Shown here one piece after another: positions 1 to 11,230 of a DNA stretch of 64,000 nucleotides (positions within the stretch are counted from its first letter, which is position 1; each line of letters opens with the position of its first letter). Source of the DNA: Balanoglossus misakiensis (Eukaryota; Hemichordata); assembly GCA_040954595.2 (NCBI GenBank), contig CM082592.2, positions 9,362,001 to 9,426,000 on the forward strand, given 5' to 3'. Position numbers and translations under genes: made by a program. Under the pieces are notes generated by a model, which did no database searches, was not told the origin of the DNA, and worked only from the letters and a program-made list of their open reading frames with translations.

Positions 1-172
1 TTCATAGAACATACATGAGAAATAGCCACATTATCTGCATCATCTTGAAAACATTGTAAATCTTATTTATTTCTTGACCACAAACGTATATGTCTTTCTA
101 AGCGTAAAACTCATTGTATTAACTTGCATTGGTGTTTTAATTCAGCGGATTTTTATCTTTCTATCTATGCAG

Positions 173-3100
173 GTGCTTCCTCTGCGATTCAGCTTCCAAT
201 TCTACGGCCACAACATCAGTTCTGTCGTCATCACATCTGGAGGTAATAACAGAAATGCTGCTACCTCAAATAGGTTTTCACTTTGTGCTAGGGGGTCAAA
301 TCGCATAATAATAATCAATGTTGTCTCTGTTGCAGGGTTTCTGTATGTTGGATCATATATACACCCCTTTCTGTCAGCATCTCAATATATAGCTCCTTTA
401 ATGGCGAACTTTGACCTTTCCGATTACCTGTCCTATATCAAATACATCAATGGTGGTAAGTTCATGAATTCAGTACAAGACGAGCGATGTATAATACAAT
501 GTTGCCTTTTTACATATAATTTTCAAAATCGAAGATCTGTAAACTCAGCCTATACCATGCTCAATACGTTGCAATACGATAAAATACAAAGATTAAAATA
601 CAATACAATACAATACAATGCATCCAATACAGCACATCACAATACAATACATGTACATTTTAAATAAACCTGACTCATTTCTTTTCATATTACGCCCGAC
701 AGAAACTGTATTCTCGGTGGAGTGGCACGGAATTAAAGCAAAAGGCACAGAATACGGTATATTTAATTACAATGATTGTTAAAATATTGGCATAAGATTA
801 TTGCGTTCATAAGAAATGCCGTTTATCCCTATCTCGTATTTCTATGCACACTTTCATCCATATGTATGCAATCATTTTCCCTGGTGCATATTGTTTCATG
901 TGATTTACAGTTCAGGTATTCGTGATATTTTAAGTAATTTCTTTCAGCACGCCAATGTTCGTTTCGAGTATAACTATTTCATCCGGCACATTAATTAACA
1001 GCATCGTTTCGTCTGAACATGCATTCTTGTGTCAAAAAATACCGACGGTTGTTATATGAATACAAGCTTAAACATGTAAGCAATCGAACCGAAATACTAG
1101 TACATTGTAGTACATGATATTGAGAACAAAAATAGAAGTACAAAATAACCAAAAGTTAAGGTTGCTGTCTATTTCAGAATTCTTGTAATTATGTCTGTTG
1201 ATTCTTGCTCTCAGCTCACCAAGACCGGTTCACGTTCCAAGTTTCTATATTCAATGACAGCAGAATAGTTTTTGCCTACAAAGAGGTGAGTACGATAGTA
1301 TAGGCTCACACAAAATATTCCCGCCAGTACCACAACACTGTTTCATAATAATTGTCTGAATTGTGAACGACGTCCAGGCTGTTCACAATTCTGTTGGATT
1401 TCCTCGTCTGTTAGTAGTACATGTATATGGTTGTAGATTGGACTTTTGTGTCTGTCTGTCTGTCTGTCTGCTGTCTCAGTGTGTGCCCAATATGTCTACC
1501 CGGTACCCGCCCCTTCCGTCTCTTGTTTAGATCCCAATTCCTGTCGATAGCTTACCAGCCAGTGAACATCCGGTGAAGGTGGGAGTTGCCGATGCATACT
1601 ACAACGACATCTACATTGCTCCCAGTAAGTCTCTCTTGATTTGGCGACACTCGATTGGGGGGGGGGGGGGGGGGACGAAGTGCATACTTCATGATACCGA
1701 AGGATTCGGTGCGTGCGTTTGTTACTATACCCGGCACAGGCATTTCTGTCCATTTATGTTTCAATTCGTTGATTAACAATAGAGCGACACCATTTCCGAA
1801 GTGATCGACATGTCTACCCACAACCCCGAGTCGGGCATAATGAAAGAATTGTTCGGTTTATTTCAGAGAAAATTAAGCGTCGAATACACCAGTATCACGC
1901 CGTTGAGCTTGACAAGTCCAGAATCGCCAACAGTACTGCTGTGGTTCTGGAGCCGCTGGCAAGTAAGTAGTGGAACGTTAAAGGAAGGCAAAAGTGCTAA
2001 TTACTGGCGATGCCTTCTCTCGTGTTGGGTAATGAAAGTCACAGATCCCCTAAACGCACAACCTATACGTAACGCTTTTCTTGCACAAAATGTGATAATT
2101 AACAATCAGTCAACACAAAGCGTGTCGGGGCGGACGAGTGGCTGGGCAATGGAACTGACCAATAAAAAGCAACCTTACGAGACTGCTCCACAATGTCCGT
2201 GTGATTTCTTCCGAAAAGCCGAACCGTATTGGTCACAATATTCTCGCACCTGCAAATGTGCAATCAGTGTTTGAATAGGAATCGACCTACCACAAGAAAC
2301 CTTGCAAGCACGCTCGCTTCAGATATTTTCAGGGTGACCTTTTTGGCTCTAAACTACGAATACTCGACATGAGCCGTGAATCCTGAATTCGGCCAAACAT
2401 TTTTTTTGTTTCTAACCACGGGGGCCAGTGTAGAATTCTTCACTGGTACCCGTGAAGTCAAATAGCACACTTCTCGTCAAAGCACTAAGACAACACTTTT
2501 GTACGCTGTACATAAAATTCACCCGTTTTGTGTTCCTTTTTTGCCGCCCAGCCTGCAACACCCTCCACGGCTGCGTGGCCTGTGAAAACAGCAACATCGG
2601 TTTCAACTGCACATGGTGTGAGGAACTGAACCGCTGTTCGGATGGATTCGATAGGCTCAGACAGGAATGGGTAGCCAGTAACTGTGAAACTAGGGTGAGA
2701 CTTTCGTCCAATACGACGGGTCCTTACAACCTATTTCTTTATCTCTTTACCATGATATTCCGAGAATAGTAATAGCCACCAACCCATCTCCGTCGCCAGC
2801 AACAGGAGACCGCCACTAGTATGTGGTGTGTTGCACATTTTGTTAGTACGGAACTCACGAAGGTGACACAAGCTGAAACAAACCATCCTGATGACGACGT
2901 TTGTATTAATTGTAGACGAGTTCTCCCTGTCCCCTGCCATCTTCAGAAACGCCCACAGTTCAGACCGTGACGTCATCCCCAGAGACGGACGAAGCAAAAC
3001 GTGAGTACACGGGCAACCCCAAGAACGCTAATGTACTGTCTACCAGACGGATGCCTTAAAACAGCTTCCAAGCGAGAGAAAGCGTTATTGGCCTTTCACC

Positions 3101-4006
3101 TTGTTTGAAAACACAATTATGTGACCTTCATGCTACTGCTAGTATCTTTCGCTCAAGTACGTTCAGTCGTTTTGTACGTAGCCTACATTATCTGCAGAAA
3201 AGAACATTCATTCGTTAACCTTGTGTATTGTGGTTTACGATTACGTGAGTTTAGTGTACCGTGTATTTTTCTGTGAGCTTGCAAAGTCCTTAACCCGTTA
3301 AAAATACATGCAAATTGGAAACTAAATTCTGGTACGTTCACGCGTCATTTGCAGCAACGCTTTCATCGACTGGACGCGCAGAAAGTACGCCGTCAACGAC
3401 AGAGGTGGCCGATATAAAGGCAATGAGACAGCATTCACCGAGTGGCACATCCAAGTCTGTTGTGACTGCGAGTGTCCTGACCATCGTTATCGTGCTCGTC
3501 GTCATCACTGTGGTAGGAATATGGGCGGGCTACGCGTACAAGCACCCGACGACAAAATCTGGACAGATCCTGATTCAGGTAACGTGAAGAATGTCACTAG
3601 GAAATCAAGCTGACGTCATGCATCGGAATCAATCAAACCCTCCGCTTTCGGTCGACACATTTTAGCTCACGAATGGGGCGGTCTTCACATAAATGCATGA
3701 GGTACTGTGGTACCGCTGCCTGCCTGCCTGTCTGTAGGTCTGTCTGTCATTCGTACTGTTCAACAGACTGCTGTATTATTCTCCGAGAAACAAATATATG
3801 TACACGGAAATATAGCGATTGGACAATTAAAATGGCGAACTGATAAACCAGTAACTATAAGGCGTTTTGGTCTTCTTTTTCAGCTCAAACGAAGTCGTCG
3901 AGAGGAAAAGAACAAGCCTATTATAAAATACAAATACACACAAGATGGAATGTCTCCACTCCAAGAAGAAGGATTGTGTTCACTCACCGGCGACATTGGC
4001 CTTTAA
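173..4006 (+). CDS. Plexin domain-containing protein (PLXDC/TEM7-like), copy 1, 5' partial
   Basis: Type I membrane receptor of the PLXDC1/2 (TEM7) family, cell-surface proteins whose vertebrate members are reported PEDF receptors. Ten exons are visible: 173-242, 336-455, 703-756, 1215-1285, 1531-1624, 1867-1962, 2552-2694, 2916-3000, 3355-3578 and 3884-4006, all with GT-AG borders and matching phases (359 residues). They give the nidogen-like ectodomain (QYIAPLMANFDL, HPVKVGVADAYYND), a cysteine-rich PSI domain at 2552-2694 (NIGFNCTWC, RCSDGFDR), a Thr/Ser-rich stalk, one transmembrane helix (VVTASVLTIVIVLVVITVVG) and a short basic tail. The signal-peptide exon and the next two exons, present in the downstream paralogue, must lie before the window. 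Unlike that paralogue, the stalk is split by an intron at 3001-3354. Family assignment is secure; one-to-one orthology with PLXDC1 or PLXDC2 is not claimed. Confidence 0.9.
566..655. repeat. Degenerate AATAC pentanucleotide repeat
   Basis: Imperfect tandem copies of AATAC in an intron of the first PLXDC gene. It produces a spurious open frame on the + strand. Confidence 0.8.
1451..1470. repeat. TCTG tetranucleotide microsatellite
   Basis: Five tandem TCTG units in a PLXDC copy 1 intron, just upstream of the exon at 1531. Confidence 0.85.
1657..1674 (+). repeat. Poly-G tract, 18 nt, next to a splice donor
   Basis: An uninterrupted run of 18 G begins 32 nt after the 3' end of the exon 1531-1624. 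It lies on the coding strand of the intron, so the transcript carries it close to the 5' splice site. Confidence 0.9.
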
Positions 4007-4047
4007 GATTGTTTTTATCCAATAGAATGATCGTATGCAAGAGGAAA

Positions 4048-4275
4048 TATAGCTCTCTCATATCATCAAGGTTCTCAGATGGGCAGTTTCATGCATAGCC
4101 GTGGTTCTTACCGAAAAATCGTGGGTCTTACCGAAAAATCGTGGGTACGTTATACAGCCTACAAAGTCAAAAATTTTCAAGGTTCTAGCTTACAAAGTCT
4201 TAATTTTAGTCTATGCAATGATAATTTCTCATTAAAAATTAACAATTACCGCTCTATAGCTCTCTCATATCATCA
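4048..4275. repeat. Pair of 21-bp perfect direct repeats
   Basis: TATAGCTCTCTCATATCATC followed by A occurs at 4048-4068 and again at 4255-4275, bracketing about 186 bp. The bracketed segment also holds two tandem units around 4108-4145. Confidence 0.85.
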
Positions 4276-4439
4276 CTGAGCCGAGTGCATGTTGTTGCCA
4301 TACGGACCAACTTCAAACCAGATAGACACACACAATGCATGCATTGTTGTGAATGTTATCAACACCCAAATCTGAAAAAAAACACGTGACAAATCCAAAC
4401 ATATCCAACAATCATGTCATTGTATGTGGATGTTTAAAC

Positions 4440-4458
4440 GGGGGGGGGGGGGGGGGGG
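4440..4458 (+). repeat. Poly-G tract, 19 nt
   Basis: Uninterrupted run of 19 G in the interval between the PLXDC paralogues. Confidence 0.9.
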
Positions 4459-4785
4459 CTCGAGTACTGTGGTTTCACAGAATAAAATTATTCAGCAAAG
4501 CACCAGGCGAACACGGAATCCTGGGAAAAGTGAAAGGTTAAAAGCTCAACTCAACCACGTGTTGATCTGATAGGTCGTTAAATATGTGTTTACCACAGAT
4601 TGTCGTTCAGCCTGGGATACACTGAGTGCGTGGGGGCCTTGACACGGGTCACTCCCGGATATTGTCTGTTAACCAGTTTACCGAAGGGCATCTGAGGGCC
4701 AGTGTCCAAAACGTGTGCGCGGACCACTATAAGCATAACAGCTTGTGCTTAAGAGATGATCCCTCGTCAGCGTTTTATCAATATC

Positions 4786-7700
4786 ATGGCAATGTTTAGG
4801 TGTTCGGATTTGCGATGGCTGTTGTTACCGTGTCTTTGTTGGGGTTTCTGTTTTGGTTCTGTGCAGGCTACAGGTAAGCGATCGGAGTTGCGTGTTTATC
4901 TAAGTGACAGTTAAGTCGCGATCATTATCTAACAGCAACGAGAAACCGTTTGTTGATCAGACAATATGTTTATCCGAGGCGACATTATTTATCGACATCG
5001 TGTCGCTCCACGGTCTTGCCTATGTTCAAACGCGGATCTTATGGAAAGATCCGTGAATGCAAAGCGAAACTGCCCCTCGAAACACAGACGATCGTACATG
5101 AATGCAAATTCCATGGCCTCTTGGCTTCACAACAATCGCGTGCGTGCATCACCGCATACATTAGTTGTGGCGCCCACAAACCACTCAAAGGCACATACAT
5201 GTATAAGCCTGGTACCATCGTCCGTTTCGCGCAACCTGGCCAGGTCGACCCGGGTACACATGTTTTGAGGGAGCCCCCATCCTCCCAAAATAAACTGTTC
5301 AAGCGAAGATGGCCCAATTATGACACAGGCTTGATATATGAAGGGCCCACCACATTTGCACTCGACTCTGTACGACATATATGCGTGATTACGACATAGA
5401 CAATCGATTGGTTTTTATTATTCGAAACACAGTCATTGAAACCACCTGTTGATGGTGCCAAGCTGTGGTCTGCCACTGAGTGCGGTATAGTGTTAATTAG
5501 AGAAACGGTTCGGACAACACCAAGTTTAAGTTTACCCTCTCTTCGCAGTGTATACGATCACCATTCGATATCGTCTACTCTTAAACAGTTCTCGTATTCT
5601 TTGCTGCATATGATACAATCAATTTTTGTGAGGGCCCTGTTTCTAATTTTAGTTTAACTGGTCTCACATATGTCGATTCATAAAACGCTGACTAATCCTC
5701 AAGGTAAAAGACACAGTTTTCAATGTCCGATTCTTGTATTGTTGTTTACGTGGTGGAAAACCTTTTGTTTTCCGCTGAAGTGTTTATACAGCAGATAAAG
5801 TAACAGTGTGTTTTCAAAGCAGACTTTGGTGAGAATAAATAATGTAGTGAAATTACGATATGTATAAAAACACGTTTCTTGTATTTTTTTGCACAAACGA
5901 GTCAATTTGTACCGAAATATCGACCCCTCGAAGCCTTTTTTTTATTTGACTTTATTTTTATCCACGTCTACAAATTATGACATCCTGTTTACAGTTCCGT
6001 GCTGGGTTGCCTAATCAATCATGTATTCACGATATTTTATGGGCATGAATACACTGTGCATACATAATAAGTGAGTCGTGTGTTTCTCGTGTAAGAGCGA
6101 GCAGCTTTGCGTTATACACAAATAACCAAGATTAAGTTCTTCTCTTAGCGGCATCCATTTTTCTTAAAGCCTTCATGGATGTTACGAAGCCGTTTATTTT
6201 TGCAGAATTCACAAGATACAGTCACGTGCCAGGTCAGATGGTAGGAAGGGTGGAAACAGAGCATGCTCGTATGGAGACAGTTGTCATGGATACAGTGAGG
6301 ACGGCTGAGCGCTTCAAGAGAGCTAACACGGAGAGCGAGAATATCACGGCTGGGGAACGCATTAAGGTAATACAAAATTATAGCCTCCTGCGTTCAAGTT
6401 TGGCCATTCGGCGATTAGTACAAAAGGCATTCTTTGTCTTAAAATAAAATACTTGCAGAGCTCCAAGTCGTGGTCGCACACTGTCCGAAGGAATTTCGTT
6501 TTTCTTTCCTTCAAACTCACAAAGCAAAGGTCGTTTACCTGCCGCCATTTTCTTTTCAGGACGACCACGTGTACTACGAGGCGGAATATTATTCTGGCGA
6601 CGATGCGGTCGAAGAGTGGTGGGTAGATCTGGATTCCAACGCGACCAGACACGGAAGTCTATCCATCAGTGCGAGACGGGCAGCGGTGTGTATACAAAGC
6701 TACTACAACCCCCCAAGCGTTTGGTTATAAAACAACTATGCTAATCTCTCAAATTATACATGCAATGTTCTTACACGAAGCGCCCTCTTCTTGTTTCAAC
6801 AGGTGATACCTCTAAGATTTGACTACGGATTTTACGGACACAACCTCAGCTCTGTTGTCATAACAACAGGAGGTAATAAAACCATTTTCAAAACGAATAT
6901 AATTCTGAAATTTTGTGTTTCTTGAATTTACTCTCAAGTGTCAGTGGATATCGACTGAGTCTAGATCAGAGGCTGCGACAGAGACTTGATTTTATAAAAC
7001 AACGCATACTTTTCTCGTGTATTCGTCCAACACCACGTGATACACGACGCTGTTTATTTTTCAGGGTTCTTGTACGTTGGACCGTACTTACATCCGTACC
7101 TTGCAGAGACTCAGTATATTGCCCCTTTAATGGCAAATTTCGACCTCAGTTCGGACGATTTGTCGCAAGTGAAATACAACGATGACGGTAAGCTCTGAAA
7201 CGAACTCTGGAGAAATATATTTGCTTCCCAGTACATAGAATTTCCCACGACTCAGTATAATCGATACATGCAACTCTAGTCTGATGAGTAATTTGGGGGA
7301 AATGGACTTAAAAACATGAGAGTTTTGGGAAATATGGTTTCATATATACCGAGTTCTTGCCGCTCAATCTCCTATCTTGTTTTTTCCCTATTTGTAATAG
7401 GAAATGTGTTTACCGCAGAGTGGTACGGAATCCAACTGAGAGACGCCGAGTCCGGTATGTGTTTTAGTTTGCGATACCTCAAAACTCAAACAGAATGAAT
7501 AAAACAAATAGCATTAATTTTCATTTGCAGTTTCGTTGTTGCCCCAAATAAAATTCTGAGACATCTCAGTATACGTGATTTTTTTGCAAAGACAGTCTCG
7601 AAACTGAGTGCCTTCATTTTCACTTTCAGGTCAAGAGGGCAGGTTTACTTTCCAGGTGTCTATTTTGAACGACAGTAGAATCGTTTTCGTTTACAAAGAG

Positions 7701-9485
7701 GTAAGCCGATTTCTCACTGATAGATTCTAGCGCTCATGCATAACACATCATAGGGAGAAATAAAGAAGTCAGTCGAGATTTATTAATCCCGTGCGACATT
7801 GTATGAATAAGGGAGTTACAAAATGCCGTGTTTGACGGATGTTTGGATCTGTCCCTCTTTGTCTAATTTCCAGATTCCCATTCCTGTTGAAGATATCCCT
7901 ACAACTGCACATCCGGTGAAGGTCGGGATTGCCGATGCATACTATTACGACATTCCTCTTGCTCCATGTAAGTTCTCTTCGTCTTGTTATACTAGTACTT
8001 GCTACAGTTCCTTCATTGGGTGCTGGTTATCAAAACGTAGAGCAACGAACCTTTCTGGTACCAGGCATTTGTTCTTGATCAATTTATAATCAGGGAATGG
8101 TGTTTCCGCCAGAACTGTAATGACCAACACCACCTGTGTATTCCCAGTATGTCCTGCAAACGTCACGTGTCTGTGTTTTATTCCAGACAAAATAAGACGT
8201 GAAATACACCAGTATCATGCTGTGATGCTTAACATATCAAAAGTTGTTAACGGCACAGTCATAGTACTGAAACCGTTGCCAAGTAAGTAAAACTGCCAAA
8301 GTTACCTTCTGTAGAAGACGTGCAAAATGTCAGTCAACTCAAGCCTATAGCATAGTCCAAATTATACTACATGAATTAATCCATATTAATTCAGATGCAG
8401 TTTTTGTTTCAATGACAACAGATTAATGTGCTCGCCATGTTCCTTTTTACCTAGCCTGCAACACCTTACAAAGCTGCGGTTCTTGCGAAAGCAGCAATAT
8501 TGGTTTTAATTGCATATGGTGCCCGCAACTGGACCGCTGTTCGGACGGATTCGATAGATACAGACAAGAGTGGATGTCCAGTCACTGCGAAAACAGGGTG
8601 AGGCTTTTATGGTGTCACGTGTTTTGAAAATAGAATTGGCCGTCCAAGGAACGGGTAGAACACGTGGTTATACCACAAGCATCTTTTAGCGGATTTTATG
8701 TCAGCATCAGCATTAGTGTGAAAGATCATGTCTGATACTTCAACTTGTGATGTTGGTGTCGCACCCTTTTCAATTTCAGACCACAGATTCACCGTGTGCG
8801 CAAACTTCACCAGAGACGCCCAGCACTGTTAGGGCGCCACAAACGTCAGAAACAACACGTACGCACACGCCACCGACAATTCACTCAGAAACCACAAAGT
8901 CTGCAACAGATGGTCATGACAATGGACCATCTGCATCCTCGTCCAAGGGTCGGCCAGCAACAACAAAGACTGCAAGTCCCACCGATGGAAATGCCAGCAG
9001 ATCGTCGGCCTCCTCGTCCAAGACTGTGGTGACGGCGTCTATCCTGGTGGTCGTTTTCTTGCTGATCGCCCTCACTGCGATAGGAATATGGGTGGTTTAC
9101 GCCTACAAACACCCGACAACAAAATCTGGACAGTTTTTGATACAGGTATCGTGTGCAACTAAAATGTCGTTATGCACCTGGCGTCACTGGGTGTCGCCAT
9201 TTGGGGGGGGGGGGGGCGTTCTATCACGTCAATCACATGAATCAACCAATCACAGTCGCCCCACCTTGAACCCATGAAGGAATTTAAAATACAAATGCTT
9301 GTTCACACGTCCTTGTGTTTCGCTGTCTAATATTGCATTTTCCTTTTCATGTTCAGCTTCAACGAAATCGCCGAAGAGACAGAAGTGACAAGAGCGTGAA
9401 ATACAAATACAAACAGACAGTTGGGATGTCTTCTGTTGACGACGAAGAAGGACTATCCTCATTGAAAGAAGATGTCGATATTTAA
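4786..9485 (+). CDS. Plexin domain-containing protein (PLXDC/TEM7-like), copy 2, complete
   Basis: Second PLXDC-family receptor, 506 residues from 12 exons: 4786-4873, 6206-6366, 6560-6685, 6803-6872, 7065-7187, 7401-7454, 7630-7700, 7874-7967, 8187-8282, 8455-8597, 8780-9145 and 9357-9485 (1521 nt, all phases matching). Exon 1 encodes a signal peptide (MAMFRCSDLRWLLLPCLCWG) and ends in phase 1, which joins the exon at 6206; the ATG at 4814 would give the wrong phase. Then come an acidic linker (DDHVYYEAEYYSGDDAVEEW), the nidogen-like domain (TQYIAPLMANFDL, HPVKVGIADAYYYD), a PSI domain (SNIGFNCIWC, RCSDGFDR), a Thr/Ser stalk, a transmembrane helix (TVVTASILVVVFLLIALTAI) and a basic tail. Exon lengths match copy 1 almost one for one, so the pair is a tandem duplication. 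The stalk here is one exon where copy 1 has two. Confidence 0.92.
9203..9216 (+). repeat. Poly-G tract, 14 nt, in last PLXDC copy 2 intron
   Basis: Run of 14 G on the coding strand, between the stalk/transmembrane exon and the last exon. Confidence 0.9.
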
Positions 9486-11230
9486 GACGAGCTTTTTTTT
9501 CTCAGTGGTGCAGAAAAGGCACATACAATGTAGTGGTTTCCCTTACAACCAGCACAGTTCCCATTGCGCAGGATACAGCTTGAGCTAGTTTTACGTTCGT
9601 GTGACGCAGCCTGTGATACAGACAAAAAATCTAGATATTCTCAAATCAATAGGAATAGCAAGATTACAGAAATTCCAAGAAATTACTTGATCGGTGTTAA
9701 GGTTTTAAAATTTGATAATAATGTTTTTATCAGTAATTTTCATATTTCCAGCTAACCAACCAACCGATCGACTTATAATGTATCTTCAAGTTGTAATATT
9801 TATTGCGAACCACAACTCTTGCTGTGTGCAAATAAAGACGTTATAACTATTTTTTATCTCCCCTCATAAGCCCTTTGGCAAGGTGAGTCGATCGGTTGTA
9901 AATGTAAAATACATTTTGTAATCAAAATAAATTTCTCATTAACATTTCTCGTGAACATTAATAACACCGTGTAATGAATCATTACATATGCAAATTAGCA
10001 GAAACCCAGTCTGACCTAACGTATGGACGGATACTAGAGAATAATTTTGTCCAGTTTTCACTAAGCAACACATCGCAACGAAATTGATATTTACCTCACT
10101 TTTTATTCTTTTAATTCATAGAATACAGCATTGAAACAGCCGGGTGGTGTAAACGTCTGCATACAAACCAATAAATAGAACTGTTTAAATGACTAAAACC
10201 AGGAAACTCATCATTTCCAACACTGCACTTCCGACATTTTAAAATATAATTTCCTGACTAAAATGAGAAATTGCATTCTTACAACATTACAATGTTCCAG
10301 TTTAAAACCAAATAACTACCTACTTTATACACGCACACTTGATGCACATTCCAAGACACGTTCATTTGACGTAAAAACATACTCCTATAGCCGGCCACGT
10401 GCACTTTTAATACGCGTATTCAAAAGTAGGTGTTTCTTCACACATTGCCTTGCATCTACAGCGCCCTCCAGTGAGCACTTTTAGTTACATCCGACACTCA
10501 TAACTATCCCTACTGCGAAGTAAGCATATTCCTCTTCTCGAGGCCAGTATTGAGTGGTGTTCTTGTGATGCTATCTTTAGTATAGAAAACGGCCAGATGG
10601 AAACATGCATGTTTGTCCTAAAAACTCTGTTGATTTAAATTTTTTAGCAAGCACTTCTGACAAAAAGTGAAGATATTTTCTATCTTCCTGTTTCTATTGT
10701 TGGTGATTTCAGTGAGTGAATGAAGTTTGTTGCATGCAAAACATCAACCAGAGGGTCGACTTTTACATGATAGCAAACTTCACATCCGAGATTATTGGTC
10801 AGCATTAAAAAAAGTAGGCATTACTCTCTGTTATTGAATAAAACAAAGTCTTCACCCATCCTTAATGGTTTTTTTTTCTCATTGAGAAAATCCTTTGTTG
10901 ATGTGCTTTTCGGTACTAGCCACATCTGTTGTGGTTAAAAGGTGGAAGTCATCGGCTTTTAAAACTCTGTGGACACTGCCCTGCCAGGGTTGTTTATATT
11001 GTTGGTTTAATGTTTCTCAACTGAGAAAACACCTGCTGTATGTAAATCCTGAGTACACGATTTATCGGCATGACAGATTCAACACAGTAAGGCCCCTGTC
11101 AATCAATCAATCTCCCATTTATATGGCGCCAATATCCAGAGAAGTGTTCAGTGGCCCCTGTGTGCCAAACGGTACCGTCAAACTCAGCAAGCAGTATGTA
11201 TCAGTTCGTTTACTGCGGAGACAGCCTCCT
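9486..11230. other. Intergenic, convergent 3' flanks
   Basis: No coding exon is supported. The left part is the 3' UTR of PLXDC copy 2 (+) and the right part the 3' flank of the seven-helix gene (-). Around 11094-11160 a stretch with CAATCAATCAATC and TTTATATGGCGCC resembles a motif I remember as dispersed in invertebrate genomes. Confidence 0.55.
9831..9836 (+). terminator. Probable poly(A) signal of PLXDC copy 2
   Basis: AATAAA lies about 350 nt after the stop codon at 9485, a plausible 3' UTR end. Confidence 0.5.

Larger units (their letters stand above)
4007..4785. other. Intergenic interval between the two PLXDC genes
   Basis: No coding exon is supported here. The interval holds the presumed 3' UTR of copy 1, a 21-bp direct-repeat pair (4048-4068 and 4255-4275), two tandem units ending ACCGAAAAATCGTGGGT near 4108-4145, and a 19-nt poly-G run at 4440-4458. 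The promoter and 5' UTR of copy 2 presumably occupy its right end. Confidence 0.6.

Noticed and set aside
1552-1821. Open frames on both strands containing polyproline or polyglycine
   Set aside because: Created by the 18-nt poly-G run inside a PLXDC intron.
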